A stretch of DNA of 64,000 nucleotides, taken from positions 79,261,648 to 79,325,647 of the forward strand of contig NC_077241.1 of NCBI RefSeq assembly GCF_947179165.1. Reading direction: 5' to 3'. Below the pieces are notes generated by a model that did no database searches, was not told where the DNA came from, and worked only from the letters and a program-made list of their open reading frames with translations. The first letter of the stretch is position 1. The number at the start of each line of letters is the position of its first letter. Shown one piece after another: positions 37,581-51,500 of this stretch. Position numbers and translations under genes: made by a program. The stretch comes from Solanum dulcamara (taxonomy: Eukaryota > Streptophyta > Magnoliopsida > Solanales > Solanaceae).

Positions 37581-39058
37581 GTCCGATATGGTCTGACATG
37601 ACGCAAGCTTTGGTGCTGTTGTTTCTGCAAGCATGCATGTGCGATCTAGCTAAGCCTGTATATGAGATATTTTGGTGAATTTGTTTTCTATATAGCAATT
37701 ATTGAAGGGACATCAACTTTATGGTCCATTATAAATGTTATTTTAGTTAATATTATATGGTCTTTTCTATAGGATGTCGTTGAAATATGGTTCTTATCGT
37801 CCCAATCTATATGTATATGGCATCTTCCGCTTTTAAAAAATTAAAATGTATCGTTAAAATCAGTAATTATTTATTAAAATATATTTTTTCTAATAATTTT
37901 TTCAATAAAGAATTTAGCGATAATTATATAGAGGAAAAAATATAATAACCGCTATATTTATTTTTAGCAACAATAATGAAAATAGATATTTACAAATTAC
38001 AACCAACATTTTTTACAAATGTTGTTAAAGATTTTAATGACTCTCGATATAATGACATTAACTCTATTGCCTCTAAATAATTAACTCTAAATATTTTTAC
38101 TACAATAAATATTACCACTAAAAGAAAAATCTAATATGTATCATTAAATGTCTCTTTGTCGTAGTGCACGAATATCTACTAGGGCATTAAAAAATTATAT
38201 TAGAATGTCATAAAACCTTTTTACTATTATACTAAAATCTTACTTTGTGTTATATAATAAAAAAAATCAGTTTTTTTCTTATATATTCTCATAATATAAT
38301 GTTTACATACACATAAAAATGTTTTTACTTATTTTTCAGCGTAATTAGAATTTTATTTAATTTGTATCGTATGTGTAGTTGATGTATGAAAGCATGAAGA
38401 CAAGGATAGAAAATGTGATTGAGAGGGGAAAAGTGGATGAAGATTATATTAACAATGAGGAAGAGCTTCAAGCTTTTACCAAATTTTGGACGGTTGGATT
38501 TACTCGTCATAATCATCCTTCTATTATTCAGGTAATTTATCATGATATATATACAGTAACAGTTCAATTCATTTTTTTCCTTATATTTTTATATGAAATT
38601 TGCCTAGGGAGTCACAATATAACTCCCTTAAAGACTTAGCGTCCCAGTTGAGATTTACTCTACCGTCATTGCAAAGATGTAGGATTCGTCTAAATTCAGT
38701 TAATCATTAATAAATGAATATATTAATTAAATATATGAATACCTACAAAATCATCAATACATGTTGCCAAATAGTCTAATTTGCCTTTAATTATAAAACA
38801 ACGCATTTAAAAACTAATGTTTCCTGATTAATTTGGCAATATCATGTATATGACTTTTCCTTTTAACAAATTTGATGGTGTAGGTTTTGTTAGAAAGTGG
38901 CAAAGACAAAGACATGACAAGTCATGGGATGCCAAATCTTATTTATCTTTCAAGAGAAAAAAAAAGAGTTCCCCACATCATTTTAAAGCAGGTGCCCTCA
39001 ATGCTTTGGTAAGAAAAATCTCATCAGATTGACAATTTATATATTTTTAAATAAAATT

Positions 39059-39434
39059 AAGGAAAAAGGGGTTAATATACCGCTCAACTTTGAGATGTAG
39101 AATGAATATATCCTTCATTAAAAAAAATCATAACATTGTTTTTAATCCAATATTATCACGTGGCTTTAAAAAATTACTTTGCCCATATTTTTTACCCTTC
39201 CAGACCTAACCCAAATGAAAAAAACTTATTCCCTCTTTTACTCAGTCATAAAATGGGTTTGTGTGGATTCAAAATAAAAGATGGATTTTGATTATTTTTT
39301 TTAATTCAGTATACAAAAAGGATAAATATGCATCATTTATTAGCAATGAGGATATATATACACCACTTTTTTATGAATAGTATTTTCACTCTATATTGCA
39401 AAGTTGAGGAATATATATATGTACCCTTTTCCCT
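39059..39434. mobile_element. fold-back MITE in intron 3 of CslG-B
   Basis: Left AAGGAAAAAGGGG with CTCAACTTTG and right CCTTTTCCCT preceded by CAAAGTTGAGG form inverted ends. Also present in copy C (49949-50428), where it is about 100 bases longer, so B has an internal deletion. It predates the duplication. Confidence 0.7.
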
Positions 39435-39999
39435 AAAATTAATATGGTTTGACTAATTACAGCATGGTAAATATCATTGAACTTATTATTAATTTCTTCC
39501 TGTGATAGCTTCGAGTATCAGGAATTATGACAAATGCACCAATCATATTGACACTTGATTGTGATATGTACTCTAATGATCCATCAAAACCTAAACGGGC
39601 TTTATGTTATTTCTTGGACCAAACATTACGGCCCAATTTAGCCTACGTTCAGTTTCCTCAACGTTTTCATGGGCTTAACGAAGCAGATATTTATGCAAGT
39701 GAGATAAAAGGCCTGTTTCATACTAATCCAGTGGGCATGGATGGGCTTAATGGGCCCAATTATGTTGGAACTGGTTGTTTTTTCCATCGTCGGGCTTTTT
39801 TCGGGAGTCCATCTTCATTCGAGCAGCCCGAAATTCCAGAACTGATCCCGGATCATGTTGTGAATAAGCCCATTAAGGCCCAAGAAATCTTACGGCGAGC
39901 CCATTATGTAGCAAGTTGCAACTATGAGAGTGAAAGTAATTGGGGTTCTAAGGTGAGTTTTTGGTAACATTCTAAGTTAGTAATTGTAGAGTATATTGA

Positions 40000-40205
40000 C
40001 TACCAACTTTTTTCGTGGCAATTGGTTCAAATTTGCCATGAAAGATCTAGTATATATGAAAAATTCGAACTAATTCCCACAAGAAAGTTGATAGCACTGA
40101 AGGCAACATGAGTAATTGAGTATAATAGCACCAGTAACTTCTTCATGGCAATCAGATCGAACTTGTCATATGTGTTAGATCATGTTGCCATGAAAAAGTT
40201 GCTAG
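40000..40205. mobile_element. small inverted-repeat element in intron 4 of CslG-B
   Basis: CAACTTTTTTCGTGGCAA near the left end pairs with TTGCCATGAAAAAGTTG at the right. The same element is in copy C (about 50990-51190), with several substitutions. Confidence 0.6.
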
Positions 40206-42187
40206 AGCCAAAGATAACAAGTACATATAAGTCAATGAATGTGGTGTAGAATTGAATCAACAACACAAACGTTTTGAACTTGTTGATCTCGTTTCCATGT
40301 ATAATCCATGTATAATCACTATATAATCTACATATACCCGATAGATAAATTAAACAGTGAATCCAACAGGCTATTTGTCTTATATATTAAATCAACTTGC
40401 CACAAACTAACAATTTCAAGATTATGCAGATGGGATTTAGGTATGGATCACTAGTGGAGGATTACTTCACAGGTTATAGACTTCAATGTGAAGGTTGGAA
40501 ATCAGTATTTTGCAATCCTAAAAGGCCTGCATTTTTAGGAGATATACCTATTTCTCTCTATGATGTGGTCAGCCAAAACAAGAGATGGACTGTGGGCCTT
40601 CTTGAAGTTGCTTTCTCAAAATATAGCCCATTAACTTTTGGGGTTCAGTCCATGGGCTTTGCTATGGCCCATTGTTATGCTCACTATGCATTTTGGCCCA
40701 TTTGGTCTATACCAATTACTCTATATGCATTCATCCCTCAACTTACTCTTCTCAATAGGGTTACCATCTTTCCAAAGGTATGTACCAATCCATTAGTTCT
40801 TTCACTAGTATAGATATTACAACGAGATAATAACATTTTTGGTCCATAGATATTACAATGAGATAATAACATTTTTTGTCCATATATATTACTACTAAGT
40901 TTTGTTTTTGGTCCTTATGATGATATATGACTCTGTGTATTTAACGTTCAATTAATTAAATCACGTGTTGTGTTTCTCTTTCGTGTAGAAAATAATAGAA
41001 GTATATTACCATTAAATATGAAGTATATGTACATATATAACATATCACATTTCTTTTTTTATTGTTTGCAGGTTTCAGATCCTTGGTTTTTCTTATATGT
41101 TTTCATGTTCCTTGGAGCATATGGACAAGATTTCTTGATTTTTATGTCTTATCAAGGGACATTTAAAAGGTGGTGGAGTGACCAAAGAATGTGGATGATA
41201 AGGGGATTAACATCTTTACTTTTTGGAACAATTGAGTATTTAACTAAACACTTGGGCATATCGACACAAGGGTTCAATGTAACAAGCAAAGTAGTCGATA
41301 ATGACCAAGGTAAAAGGTACCATCAAGGAATTTTTGAGTTTGGGGTTGTTTCGCCCATGTTCGTGATGCTAGCAACAACATCAATCATCAATTTAGTAGC
41401 ATTCCTCGAATCATTCGCACAAATTTTCAAGGGTGATCAAAATTTGGATGAACTCTTTATCCAAATGTTTATTGCTGGTTTTGTAGGAATAAATTGTTTG
41501 CCAATTTATGAAGCTATGATTTTGAGAGGTGATAAAGGAAGAATGCCTACAAGGGTCACCATTTTCTCAACATTTCTTGCTGGTACTCTCTATATGGCAT
41601 TTGCTTTTCTTCTAAGAAGTGTGTAATAGCAAAGTTTTTTTTTTTTTTTAACTTCGGGACTTTTTGTTATTGTTTTGTAGTCTTATTACTTTGTTTAGTT
41701 GAAGAAGCCAATATTAGATTTAGTTGATATATTCAAGAATAAAAGGATCATGGAGATTTATAGAGTGCAAATAATGTTGTACTTCTTTGTATTTTAGTGT
41801 ATGTGAATCAAGTGTTGTATTTTGGATATTAATTAGTGATTTTTTTTTCCAAATTTTGAACTTCTATGTCCACAAACTCTTTTTTCTCGTCCATGTTCAA
41901 ATAAAAATTTAATTTCTGAACTTTTTTTTTACTTCAACTTCAAATATTCATTTTTTTTCGCTGAAAAAAAAAGCTTTGACTGTCATATGTCTTATCAAAA
42001 TTAAAAAAAGATTGTCATATTTAATTTCATATTCTAAGCTCTCTCTATAAACTATAGTACGCAATACCTTTGTGTGCCTTACAAATTCCTAGAAATTCAA
42101 CAAAACTAGGCAGTCTTTCAAATTCCCTTCTTTTTTATATAAAAGAAAGACTTGCATCATTTTTGGATTTGTGTGAGTTATTGACAT

Positions 42188-42820
42188 TCATGTATTAGGA
42201 GCCTTATTAATATTGATAACAAGAGCTTCTACATTTGAAAAATCTCTTTCAATATTGTCAACAGTTCTAGAGGATGAACTACTAGCATTAGACAATTCTT
42301 CAATTATCACCACATGTTGCTCGTGCTCCTCTCTGCTAACCGTTGTATCGTGTTGCTCCCTTTCCTCTTCGATGATACTCGGAGGGTTGTTATTAGAAGC
42401 TGGTTGTTGTGGATTTTTATTGGTAATAATGACATGACATCGACAGAGTGGACAAGAGAAGTTTGAACGGAGCCAATGGCGTATGCATTCCGCATGAAAA
42501 ATGTGATTACAAGATGGTAGCTGGTGTAACTCTTCTTTGATCTCAAAATCTCCTAAACAAACACAACACCTGTGATATTTTTCGTCATAATGTTAGTAAT
42601 AGAATGACAATACAACAACAACATCACAGTCACAAACTAGTTAGGGTCGACTATATATGAATCCTCTCCATCTCATTTTAGTATAGAATGACAAGTATAA
42701 CAGAATTCTTGAAGTAGACTTGTTAGCATAACTAGTTCTGTTTTTTTTTCTTCACATAGATTTTGGGGCAATAGCTACTTCGAAACCAACTCCAACAATA
42801 TCGAGATTGAAATGAAATTT
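42188..42820 (-). pseudogene. RING-H2 (ATL type) gene, 3' exon and partial intron only
   Basis: The exon 42569-42188 reads CCVCLGDFEIKEELHQLPSC and CNHIFHAEC, with CPLC completing a RING-H2 finger, and stays open to the stop TGA at 42190-42188. It matches exon 3 of the complete gene at 53203-54796 (391 bases there, 382 here). Homology goes on through intron sequence to 42820 and then stops. Exons 1 and 2, and with them the membrane anchor and promoter, are missing. The duplication breakpoint fell in intron 2. A 5'-truncated pseudogene with a still intact finger. Confidence 0.9.
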
Positions 42821-45698
42821 AGAAAAACAAAATAGTTTTTGTTTCTGAAGTGTGAATGATATTTGAAAATTGAAACCAATTTTAACAGTCAATACAAAAT
42901 AAAGTATAACTTGTAAAAAGTTCAACTTGTTAGGCTATATACATACGTTTAAAGGTCTTTTTTCCTCTTTGTGGTTTTGTTAACCCAAATTGAAAACATT
43001 ACATACCCAGCGACTCCTAATTTCTTTTGGGAACTTTGGGCCTTCGTGAAAAGATCTCATAGGTCAAAAATTTAACGGGTCTTAAGGATTACATACCAAA
43101 ACGATCTAGTAATTGCATAGTTTTCCCATCAAAGGGATTTATCTTTAATTTTTATTCTTAGAAATCAAACTTATGCCTAGCATGACATAATTCAGAGCAT
43201 GGGACATAGCTGTGGGGTATTATAATTTTAAAATATAAATTTATGCCCAGTAAAAAACATATTTATCTTGAGGAGCAAATATTAATTAAAGTGCAACACA
43301 AAAATACAAAAAATAATTAATCAAACAATATTTGAGTGCGCCTCCTAATAAATCAATAATTAATCAATCAATTCTAGTTCATAATGAATGAAACCTTGGA
43401 GATTTAGGATAAGATAAAATAAGTGGGCATGGACGATTTGATGTTCGAGTCAATATAATTTACGTTAAGTGACATTAAATAAAGACGAGTTATTGACAAT
43501 TCCATAGTTGTTGGAGTATAAAACACGCTAACATTGACTTATCGGAGTATAATAATCATAAATTATTTTTTTTTAGAAGACAATTCTCGTCAATCAACTT
43601 CTTTCTTGACTTTAGTAGTTAGCCATCGTGAATTCATAATTTGATGTGTTCAATTAATGTTTATTGTACTTCAAAAATCATGAATCTTAATCTAATATTT
43701 TTCCTAAATTTTACATATGAATTTATAATCAACATCAAAAAATACTGATTCAGATAAATTTGGTGCCGCACCACTACTACTACATATAATAACCTTAAGT
43801 CACTGGTCATGAAAAAAATCATAATATTATTATTAATTATTTATTGACGTCAACCTAGTTATAATTTTCTAAAACATTCGAAGAGGTACGATGTAACTTC
43901 CTTTTCATAAAATCCAAACTAACTTGTATAATAATAAATAATAATAACTTAATATATATACTAATAGTCATGAATACTACAATGATGTGTGCACAACAAA
44001 ATTAATAATATACCCAATTTTATTTTTACAAATGGGGATTAATAATATAATCAAGTACATTTGCTTATATACGGGTGATTAATCTAGGATATCGAAGGCA
44101 TGTTTCGAGAACCTAATAGTTTTTATGCAAATTTTTGTTTATATTGAAAATCTATGTAAATACGAAATAAGGTGATTTTTTTTTGGACCTATATGTGTAT
44201 TATTGTTTTCTATATGAACCATTTAACTTTTAGACAAAAGATTTCTAATTGAACAGAAATGGATTAAGAGGATCAAATATATGAATTTATGTAAACTCAA
44301 TAGCCTTTGTTAATATATATATATTTGTAAATTTATTTTTAATCTATATCATATTATTTTTTTTTACATGCATAATATAACTTTTTTAACAATAGATGTT
44401 CAATTGCTAAAGCCAGATCTAGAAGATTAATTACGAGTGTATGCAAATCAAATAATTTCTGCCCAAACGTTGAATATACATTTGAACCTTATGTTTTGGT
44501 TTCATAGTCTAAATGAGCACCCAATCTTATAAAGTGTGTAATTTGCTAATTTTTCCATCTTTTTTAGCAAGTTGGTCCTAAGTAAATCAATAATGATTTT
44601 AATATTTTTTTTCTGAACACCTACATTTACTAAGTTATCAAATACAAAGGTACCAAAAACTATATGTTCAACTAAAACTAAAATAATCACGGAGACTAAC
44701 TATATAAAATTAAAAGACTTTTGAAAATAAAATAACAAAAGACTATTCAAGCTATTAATCATATCAAATTTCAAAAAATATGTTGTAGTGTTTAAGTTAT
44801 ACTCTCTTCATTCTTATTTACTTGTCAAATGTTTCTTATTTTGATTTTTCTTTTTACTTGTCAATTTTGACAAATCAAAAAAAGATAATTTTTTTCTTTC
44901 TATTATGTCCTCAATTTATTAACATTGAATTAATGTCTTTGAAAAATGTAGTGAGTAAATATGTTTAAAACTTTATCAATTAATAGGAGTAAAATGGTAA
45001 ACTCACTATACCAATCATTATTTTCTTAAAAAGTGTGTCAAATCAAAATTTAATAAGTAAAAAGAAACAGAGGGAATATGATCTTAGATATATTATTTAA
45101 TTAGTTTTTTTTTTAATTTTTAAAATTTGTATTAAAATTCCAACTAAATTTAAATCGCGCACGCCACATTGGAAACCGATATTGTTTAATTAGTTGTGCA
45201 AAGATCATTTACGTTTCTTTTATGTCAATTAGAGCATTTGACCAGTACCCTCCAAAAGGGAATGTTGGAGATTCCAAATTCCAATGTCCATGTGCAAAAA
45301 TTAATTGGCAGAATTACAATCAACGGACAACTCTTCGTTATCTATCAATTTCTTTTAATCGAGCTACCTTATACTAACTCTATTTAATTTGTCAATTTTT
45401 ACTTAATTTTAGGTCATAATGAGTGACGTCTGCCCCTTTTACTCCTCAATTATCAATATGTTTTTAGTAATGAACTCTAAGATATTATCATTAAGATTTA
45501 TTTATGGAATTATAAGTTTAATAATACAGACTATTTTTAAACTATTTTTTAAAGATATAATCAAAAAGTAATCAATAAATTAAACACAAATTGACTCTAG
45601 ACTTCCTTTTCTTTACTTCTTTTAGAAAAGATCATTAAATAATAAAATTTATTTATGATTCAAGTCGAAAATTTTAGTAAAAGAAATTAAAGAATGAA
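42821..45698. other. unique spacer between the two duplication units
   Basis: No gene is supported. 43170-43300 resembles 32025-32150. A degenerate Stowaway-like element lies at 44802-45076 (CTCTCTTCATTCTTATTTAC at the left, GTAAAAAGAAACAGAGGGA at the right, TA flanks). The rest is AT-rich sequence in which I see nothing. Confidence 0.55.
44802..45076. mobile_element. degenerate Stowaway-like MITE
   Basis: Inverted ends related to the element at 29519, with TA on both sides and an internal CTTGTCAA/TTGACAA pair. Confidence 0.6.
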
Positions 45699-46122
45699 TA
45701 ATATATATTTCTACTATATAGAGTTGGTGATGACCACATAAAATTGCCTTGAAAGTTATATCTACGACAATTTATGCTTGTAAATTTTAAACTCCAATTT
45801 CTTAATACCACGATAAAACATGATGTTCTTATCAAGATATGTATGGTCAAGTATGCAAGAATACGGAGAATTACATTATTTTATTTAATAAATCAACCTA
45901 TTTTTTTCCTTCTAAAATCTATTTTTTTCAATTATTTAATTGGAAATTAATTAATAAAAAGTCTTCATTTAATCTTAAGAATTTTTTTTATAACTATAAA
46001 AATGTAATAGCATGTTTAAGATTAAAGAGTCTTCTTTCTTTCTCAAAATTTGTATAAAAATGAAAAATATAATACAATGAACACACAAAAATGAGTGGGA
46101 GAAATATTTTGGAATCTTTTGC

Positions 46123-46131
46123 TATAAATAG
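46123..46131 (+). promoter_or_regulatory. TATA box of CslG copy C
   Basis: TATAAATAG 66 bases upstream of the start codon, in sequence the same as copy B from here through exon 1. Confidence 0.72.
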
Positions 46132-46196
46132 TAGTGCTTCTCACCACAATAATATATCACTCCATCATCCACTCTATTAACACACTTCAAGCAAAA

Positions 46197-48466
46197 ATGG
46201 AAACTGCCGCCGCCGCCACAGCCACCACCACCACCGTTAACACCGGCAGTGAAGGTCTTCACTCCGTCGAGGTGAATCCAAGACAGCTCATCCTCAACCG
46301 CGCATTTGCACTTATTTACCTTTTTGCCATCCTAGCTCTTTTCTATAACCATACACTAAAACTCCTAAATTCCACAAATTCCTTTATAACTTTGTCCATA
46401 TCAATTTCCATTTTAATTTCCGATTCAATCTTAGCCTTCATGTGGTCAACTACTCAATCTTTTCGTATGCGTCCACTAACACGTAAACAATGTCCCGAAA
46501 AATTAATAAAAATCTTTAGTAACGAAATTAATTTTCCGGCACTCGATATATTTATTTGTACGGCGGATCCTTATAAGGAACCACCGTTAAACGTCGTTAA
46601 CACGGCGTTATCAGTTATGGCGTATGATTATAATCCAATCGAGAAAATATCGATTTATGTATCGGACGATGGAGGATCGGAGCTTACGTTGTTTGCTTTT
46701 ATGGAAGCTGCAAAATTTGCTGTGTATTGGTTGCCTTTTTGTAGGGAAAATAAAATAATTCAAAGGTGTCCAGATGCATATTTCAGTTCTAATTACACAC
46801 AAAATTCTGAGACACAGAAAATCAAGGTATGTTTTTTTTTTCTTAAAGTTTTATTTTCAGTTGTTTCAATATATTTTCCATGAGAACTGCTAAAGCTTTG
46901 ACATATTATTAATTTGTTTCTGGCGAATTTATACCACTAATCGGAGCCTATAGCGATCTTTTATTAATAATAAAAATCTTCAACGTGAATAAGTACAAGT
47001 AAGAAAAGATAAAACGTACCTTATACCAATTCTAATGAGGTAATGATTTATAAAATGTTTAAGTTCTATACAGTGAAATTTAGTAAATATAGGATCTGAA
47101 AAATAAAGCAAACAATTTGTTGTTATAACAAATTAAACTTTGAGTTGATCTTTAATATTACTAAATCAGCATTATATTATTCGAACTTTTTAAAAATATA
47201 TTATTATTATAATATGACGATATTTTAAGAATTCGAAAAACATAAAATAGGCTGACATGACGCAAGATTTGGTGCTGTTGTTTCTGCAAGCATGCATGTG
47301 CGATCTAGCTAAGCCTGTATATGAGATATTTTGGTGAATTTGTTTTCTATATAGCAATTATTGAAGGGACATCAATTTTATGGTCCATTATAAATGTTAT
47401 TTTAGTTAATATTATATGGTCTTTTCTATAGGATGTCGTTGAAATATGGTTCTTCCGTCCCAATCTATATGTATATGGCATCTTCCGCTTTCAAAAAATT
47501 AAATTAATTTGACTGATCTTTGAATTAAAATTGAATTTACTATCAAACTAATATTTAAATATTAAAATTTATAAGATATTCAAAAAATATACGAAATATA
47601 CGCTGAAGTTACAAAAAATTTTATGTTAATATGGCAAATATATATACTATAAAATATTTATGAAAGTTCACATAGTTTGAGTTCGAAAAAACAAAAAATG
47701 GAATAGTAACATATGAGGTTGATAAAAAATACATGAAATATTTATAGCCAAATTAATTCACGGATAGAATATTTATCCTTTATCTCAAGTTATGTTTTTT
47801 AGATTTACTACTCAAGATTCAAATTACGTCAACTTTTAACCAATATTTAAAAATATATTTAAACAAGAGGATAAGCAACTTGCGCAGTTTGATTTAGTAT
47901 CTGGCCTGAGTTGAAATCATCAATTATCTGAACATTATTACATTATATATTTATTTCTCATTTTGTTTTTGTATTCAATCCTTCTGACGTTATAGATAAG
48001 ACGAGAAAACAGATATTTTCTTTAATTTGTCATTATTCGTTTAAAAGTCACAAATAACTAACCACTATGCTCATATGTCATGTTTTGTTGACTAATAAGT
48101 TTAGCCAAATATTGTCACAACTCTTAATGGGACACCTTATTAATTTTTATTCTTAGTGATAAATAATTATTTGGTGGTGCACCCGTTGCTATAACAAATA
48201 AAAGAAGGAAAACTTACATAAACATAATATCATGTTTTGTTGACTATTAAGTTTAGCCAAATATTGTCACAACTCTTAATGGGACACCTTATTATTTTTT
48301 ATTCTTAGTGACAAATAATTATTTGGTGGTGCACCCGTTGCTATAACAAATAAAGAAGGGAAATTTACCTAAAAATACTATATTAATAAAATATTTATCA
48401 TTTATAACAATAATTTTTTTTACTAGACACTTATAATATATTTATAATATAATTTTAATACAATTT

Positions 48467-48509
<43 letters not shown>

Positions 48510-51500
48510 CGAGAATAATTTATAAAACTCATATAATACAAGTTTTATTCATAGATAATATATTTATCACACACTTTAATACACTTATAATACATTGTGT
48601 CAATTTCTTACCAAATAAGTATAATATATTTTAAAACACTTATAACACATTTATATTGCATGCATAATTCAATTTTAATACATGACAGATATATCATAAT
48701 ATTGTTATGTATTACTACAAACGGTAATAAATAAAAAGTATCGCTAAAATCAATAATTATTTATTAAAAAATATTCTCCCTGATAATTTTTTCAATAAAG
48801 AATTTTTCGATAATTATATAGAGGCAATAATATAATAACCGCTATATTTATTTTTAGCAACAATAATGAAAATAGATATTTACAAATTACGACCAACATT
48901 TTGTACAAATGCTGCTAAAGATTTTAATGACTCTCAATACAATGACATTAAATCTATTGCCTCTAAATAATTAACTCTAAATATTTTTACAACAATAAAT
49001 ATTACCACTAAAAAAAAAATCTAACATGTACCATTAAATGTCTCTTTGTCGTAGTGCACGAATATCTACTGGGGCATTAAAAAATTATATTAGAATGTCA
49101 TAAAACCTTTTTACTATTATACTAAAATCTTATTTTGTGTTATATAATGAAAAAAATCAGATTTTTTTCTTATATATTCTCATAATATAATGTTTACATA
49201 CACACAAAAATGTTTTTACTTATTTTTCAGCGTGATTAGAATTTTATTTAATTTGTATCGTATGTGTAGTTGATGTATGAAAGCATGAAGACAAGGATAG
49301 AAAATGTGATTGAAAGGGGAAAAGTGGATGAAGATTATATTAACAATGAGGAAGAGCTTCAAGCTTTTACCAAATTTTGGACGGTTGGATTTACTCGTCA
49401 TAATCATCCTTCTATTATTCAGGTAATTTATCATGATATATATACAGTAACAGTTCAATTCATTTTTTTCCTTATATTTTTATATGAAATTTGCCTAGGG
49501 AGTCACAATATAACTCCCTTAAAGACTTAGCGTCCCAGTTGAGATTTACTCTACCGTCATTGCAAAGATGTAGGATTCGTCTAAATTCAGTTGATCATTA
49601 ATATATGAATATATAAATTAAATATATGAATATCTACAAAATCATCAACACATGTTGCCAAATAGTCTAATTTGCCTTTAATTATAAACATCGCATTTAA
49701 AATCTAATGTTTCGTGATTAATTTGGCAATATCATCTATATGACTTTTCCTTTTAACAAATTTGATGGTGTAGGTTTTGTTAGAAAGTGGCAAAGACAAA
49801 GACATAACAAGTCATGGGATGCCAAATCTTATTTATCTTTCAAGAGAAAAAAACAAGAGTTCCCCACATCATTTTAAAGCAGGTGCCCTCAATGCTTTGG
49901 TAAGAAAAATCTCATCCGATTGACAATTTATATATTTTTAAATAAAATTAAGGAAAAAGGGGTAAATATACCACTCAACTTTGAAATGTAGAATGAATAT
50001 ATCCGTCGTTAAAAAAGTAATGTATATATACTCTATCATCGAACAAATGATGCATATTTACCATTTTATTAACGGACCTATATTTACTTAATTAAAAAAA
50101 ATCATAACATTATTTTTTAATAACATTGTTTTTGAATCCAATATTATCACGTGGCTGTAAAAAATTACCTTGCCCATATTTTTTACCCTTCCAGACCTAA
50201 CCCAAATGAAAAAAAACTCATTCCCTCTTCTACTCAATCATAAAATGGGTTTGTGTCGATTCAAAATAAAAGATGAATTTTGATTATTTTTTTTAATTCA
50301 GTATACAAAAAGGGTAAATATGCATCATTTATTAACAACGAGGATATATATACACCACTTTTTTACGAGTGGTATTTTCACTCTATATTGCAAAGTTGAG
50401 GAATATATACATGTACCCCTTTTCCCTAAAATTAATATGGTTTGACTAATTACAGCATGGTAAATATCATTGAACTTATTATTAATTTCTTCTTGTGATA
50501 GCTTCGAGTATCAGGAATTATGACAAATGCACTAATAATATTGACACTTGATTGTGATATGTACTCTAATGATCCATCAACACCTAAACGGGCTTTATGT
50601 TATTTCTTGGACCAAACATTACGGCCCAATTTAGCCTACGTTCAGTTTCCTCAACGTTTTCATGGGCTTAACGAAGCAGATATTTATGCAAGTGAGATAA
50701 AAGGCCTGTTTCATACTAATCCAGTGGGCATGGATGGGCTTAATGGGCCCAATTATGTTGGAACTGGTTGTTTTTTCCATCGTCGGGCTTTTTTCGGGAG
50801 TCCATCTTCATTTGAGCAGCCCGAAATTCCAGAACTGTTCCCGGATCATGTTGTGAATAAGCCCATTAAGGCCCAAGAAATCTTACGGCTAGCCCATTAT
50901 GTAGCAAGTTGCAACTATGAGAGTGAAAGTAATTGGGGTTCCAAGGTGAGTTTTTGGTAACATTTTAAGTTAGTAAATGTAGAGTATATTGACTACCAAC
51001 TTTTTTCGTGGCAATTGGTTCAAATTTGCCATGAAAGATCTAGTATATATGGAAAATTCGAACTAATTCCCACAAAAAAGTTGTTAGCACTGAAGGCAAC
51101 AGGAGTATAATAGCACCGGTAACTTCTTCATGGCAATCAGATCGAACTTGTCATATGTGTTAGATCATGTTGCCATGAAAAAGTTGCTAGAGCCGAAGAC
51201 AACAAGTACATAAGTCAATAAATGTGGTGTAGAATTGAACCACCAACACAAATGTTTTGAACTTGTTGATATCGTTTCCATGAAAAAGTAATAATACATC
51301 TGTCAGATGTATATTATATGTATAATCCATGTATAATCACTATATAATCTACATATACCAGATAGATAAATTAAACAGTGAATCCAACAGGCTATTTGTG
51401 TTATATATTAAATCAACTTGCCACAAACTAACAATTTCAAGATTATGCAGATGGGATTTAGGTATGGATCACTAGTGGAGGATTACTACACAGGTTATAG

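Larger units (their letters stand above)
36226..41626 (+). pseudogene. CslG: CslG copy B: cellulose-synthase-like G, full length but frameshifted in exon 3
   Basis: Exons 36226-36855, 38379-38531, 38884-39008, 39509-39952, 40430-40777 and 41072-41626, with the same splice sites as copy C. Exon 1 gives the same protein as C (first catalytic motif VSDDGGS). Exon 3 is 125 bases against 126 in C: an A9 run at 38957-38965 replaces A7-C-AA, losing one base. Reading on, the frame ends at TGA 39528-39530, before the DCD motif of exon 4. Exons 4-6 remain open and carry LDCDMYSND, VEDYFTGYR and QNKRW, so decay is recent, or the run is a sequencing error. If real, any product would be about 310 residues and catalytically dead. 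With the base present it would be a 751-residue GT2-family membrane enzyme. Confidence 0.82.
35749..42820. repeat. left unit of the CslG/RING segmental duplication
   Basis: About 7.1 kb matching 45699-53845. Both begin with TAATATATATTTCTAC and end with GATTGAAATGAAATTT, after which the sequences are unrelated. The unit holds CslG copy B and the last exon and part of intron 2 of the RING-H2 gene. Confidence 0.92.
47503..48736. repeat. 1.2-kb segment in CslG-C intron 1 absent from copy B
   Basis: Copy B runs from CTTCCGCTTTTAAAAAATTA directly into GTATCGTTAAAATCAGTAAT. Copy C has about 1.23 kb between the same anchors. No terminal inverted repeats or clear target duplication are seen, so insertion in C and deletion in B are both possible. 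It holds the tandem repeat at 48079 and a (TA)n run. Confidence 0.8.

Noticed and set aside
38844..39032. 62-codon frame across CslG-B exon 3
   Set aside because: It reads the wrong frame upstream and the right one only after the A9 run; it is a consequence of the frameshift, not a gene.
42213..42546. Open frames of 74 and 79 codons on both strands
   Set aside because: They are other-frame shadows of the RING-H2 exon at 42188-42569.
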